Below the pieces are notes generated by a model. It had not been told where the DNA came from, ran no database searches, and saw nothing but the letters and a program-made list of their open reading frames with translations. From an uncultured Alphaproteobacteria bacterium (lineage in GTDB: Bacteria > Pseudomonadota > Alphaproteobacteria > HIMB59 > GCA-002718135), in contig CACOIH010000004.1 in assembly GCA_902627245.1 (NCBI GenBank), positions 1 to 64,000 on the forward strand: a stretch of DNA of 64,000 nucleotides. Reading direction: 5' to 3'. This document shows positions 63,555 through 64,000 of the stretch, one piece after another. Each line of letters starts with the position of its first letter. Position 1 is the stretch's first letter. Position numbers and translations under genes: made by a program.

Positions 63555-64000
63555 TAAGAGCTTGAAGAAGATTTATCAGAGCTTTGACTTTTCATTTCAT
63601 CAACTATTTTTTGAGAATTTGAGCTCATAACTCTAAAGTCTGATAAGATAGTTACAAATTTATATCCTAACCCAATCATTTCTTTCGCATAACTAGTAGT
63701 TCCATTATGAATTCCTGCTATTTTACCATACTCTTTTGCTTTTTGAGCGATAAGCTTAATATTAGAAAATACTGGATCTTCTCTTACGTCAAATTTTGGA
63801 GGTAAACCATATGAAGAGCTCATATCTGCTGGGCCGATATAAACACCTGTTAAATTAGGCACTGACATAATTTCATCTAAATTTTCAACTGCTTGTTTTG
63901 TTTCAATCATCGCAAAACTCATTATATTTTCATTTGCTTTATTGAAGTAATCTTGGCCATAAATTAATTGAGCTCTCATTGGGCCAAAACTTCTTTGACC
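63551..64000 (-). CDS. HpcH/HpaI aldolase family protein (3' part; runs off the window)
   Basis: The last 150 codons of a pyruvate/2-oxo-acid class II aldolase. Visible motifs are GQRSFGPMRAQL at the window edge, FAMIETKQAVENLDEIMSVP and GVYIGPADMSSSYGLPP, which holds the metal/substrate-binding region. Family members cleave 4-hydroxy-2-oxo acids or 2-dehydro-3-deoxy sugar acids. The C-terminus ends in a run of serines (SSDKSSSSSY). The open frame continues beyond 64000. Confidence 0.9.
   Translation of the reverse strand, partial: GQRSFGPMRAQLIYGQDYFNKANENIMSFAMIETKQAVENLDEIMSVPNLTGVYIGPADMSSSYGLPPKFDVREDPVFSNIKLIAQKAKEYGKIAGIHNGTTSYAKEMIGLGYKFVTILSDFRVMSSNSQKIVDEMKSQSSDKSSSSSY

Noticed and set aside
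1-64000. CRISPR arrays, insertion sequences, prophage genes, integrases, attachment sites, replication origin, rRNA
   Set aside because: I saw no evenly spaced direct repeats, transposase or integrase motifs, phage structural genes or rRNA sequence anywhere in the window.

Overview
The window is AT-rich, gene-dense DNA with very short intergenic gaps, many start/stop overlaps, single-copy ABC uptake systems and no mobile elements. Protein families (GlxBCD, GlnT, AglEFG with a LacI regulator, PatD, ClpS-ClpA, DUF482/FemAB-like, ugd-manB) point to an alphaproteobacterium. The AT-rich, streamlined style suggests a marine oligotroph of the SAR11/HIMB59/AEGEAN-169 kind. That placement is inference from gene content, because there is no rRNA here to test it.

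Layout. (1) 1-9,300, nitrogen region: the tail of an oxidoreductase gene, then a glutamine synthetase-family protein and GlxB-GlxC-GlxD (glutamate synthase-like), then on the other strand GlnT and an unknown protein. These diverge from an ammonium transporter gene whose leader carries a recognisable glutamine (glnA-type) riboswitch, followed by tiny membrane-protein genes. (2) 9,300-24,700, amino-sugar region: a TauD/BBOX-like dioxygenase, galactokinase, a cytoplasmic GH20 hexosaminidase, a Gfo/Idh/MocA oxidoreductase, a MalF-type permease, two tandem nearly identical MalG-type permeases, a solute-binding protein, two SIS proteins, NagA, a GMC oxidoreductase, an enolase-superfamily enzyme and a HAD phosphatase. 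No ATPase and no conventional GlcNAc kinase is present. (3) 24,700-28,100: a methyltransferase-like protein, D-glycerate kinase, a HAD protein, a C-terminally truncated GlpD, and then a highly structured element of about 105 nt with mutually exclusive pairings and a strong ribosome binding site in front of a 9-codon ORF.

(4) 28,100-40,900, sugar regulon on the minus strand: an FrcBCA/Rbs-type transporter, a GH4 glycosidase and a MalK/UgpC ATPase; a PanB-like protein and an aldehyde dehydrogenase; a flavodoxin (plus strand); the alpha-glucoside transporter AglEFG and its divergent LacI regulator. Two near-perfect LacI operators sit between the -35 and -10 boxes of the two binding-protein promoters. 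They link the transporter that lacks an ATPase (AglEFG) to the operon that supplies one. (5) 40,900-53,500, mostly housekeeping: ugd, a phosphohexomutase, a D,D-carboxypeptidase, ClpS-ClpA, a DUF482 protein, RidA, cyclophilin, an M19 dipeptidase, LysE, PdxJ, GST, a GFA-type zinc protein and tRNA-Thr(GGU). (6) 53,600-59,000: a polyamine uptake system with gamma-aminobutyraldehyde dehydrogenase. (7) 59,100-64,000: an MFS transporter, an HCCA isomerase, small membrane proteins, an ABC-F ATPase and the 3' part of an HpcH/HpaI-type aldolase gene.

The most unusual items are the switch-like RNA after the truncated glpD, the duplicated permease, the PanB homologue lacking its metal ligands, the shared-ATPase LacI regulon and the riboswitch-controlled amt with its 57-aa companion. 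There is no CRISPR array, insertion sequence, prophage, rRNA or replication origin that I can support. No gene-free stretch exceeds 300 bases; the longest, 7054-7282, holds the riboswitch.
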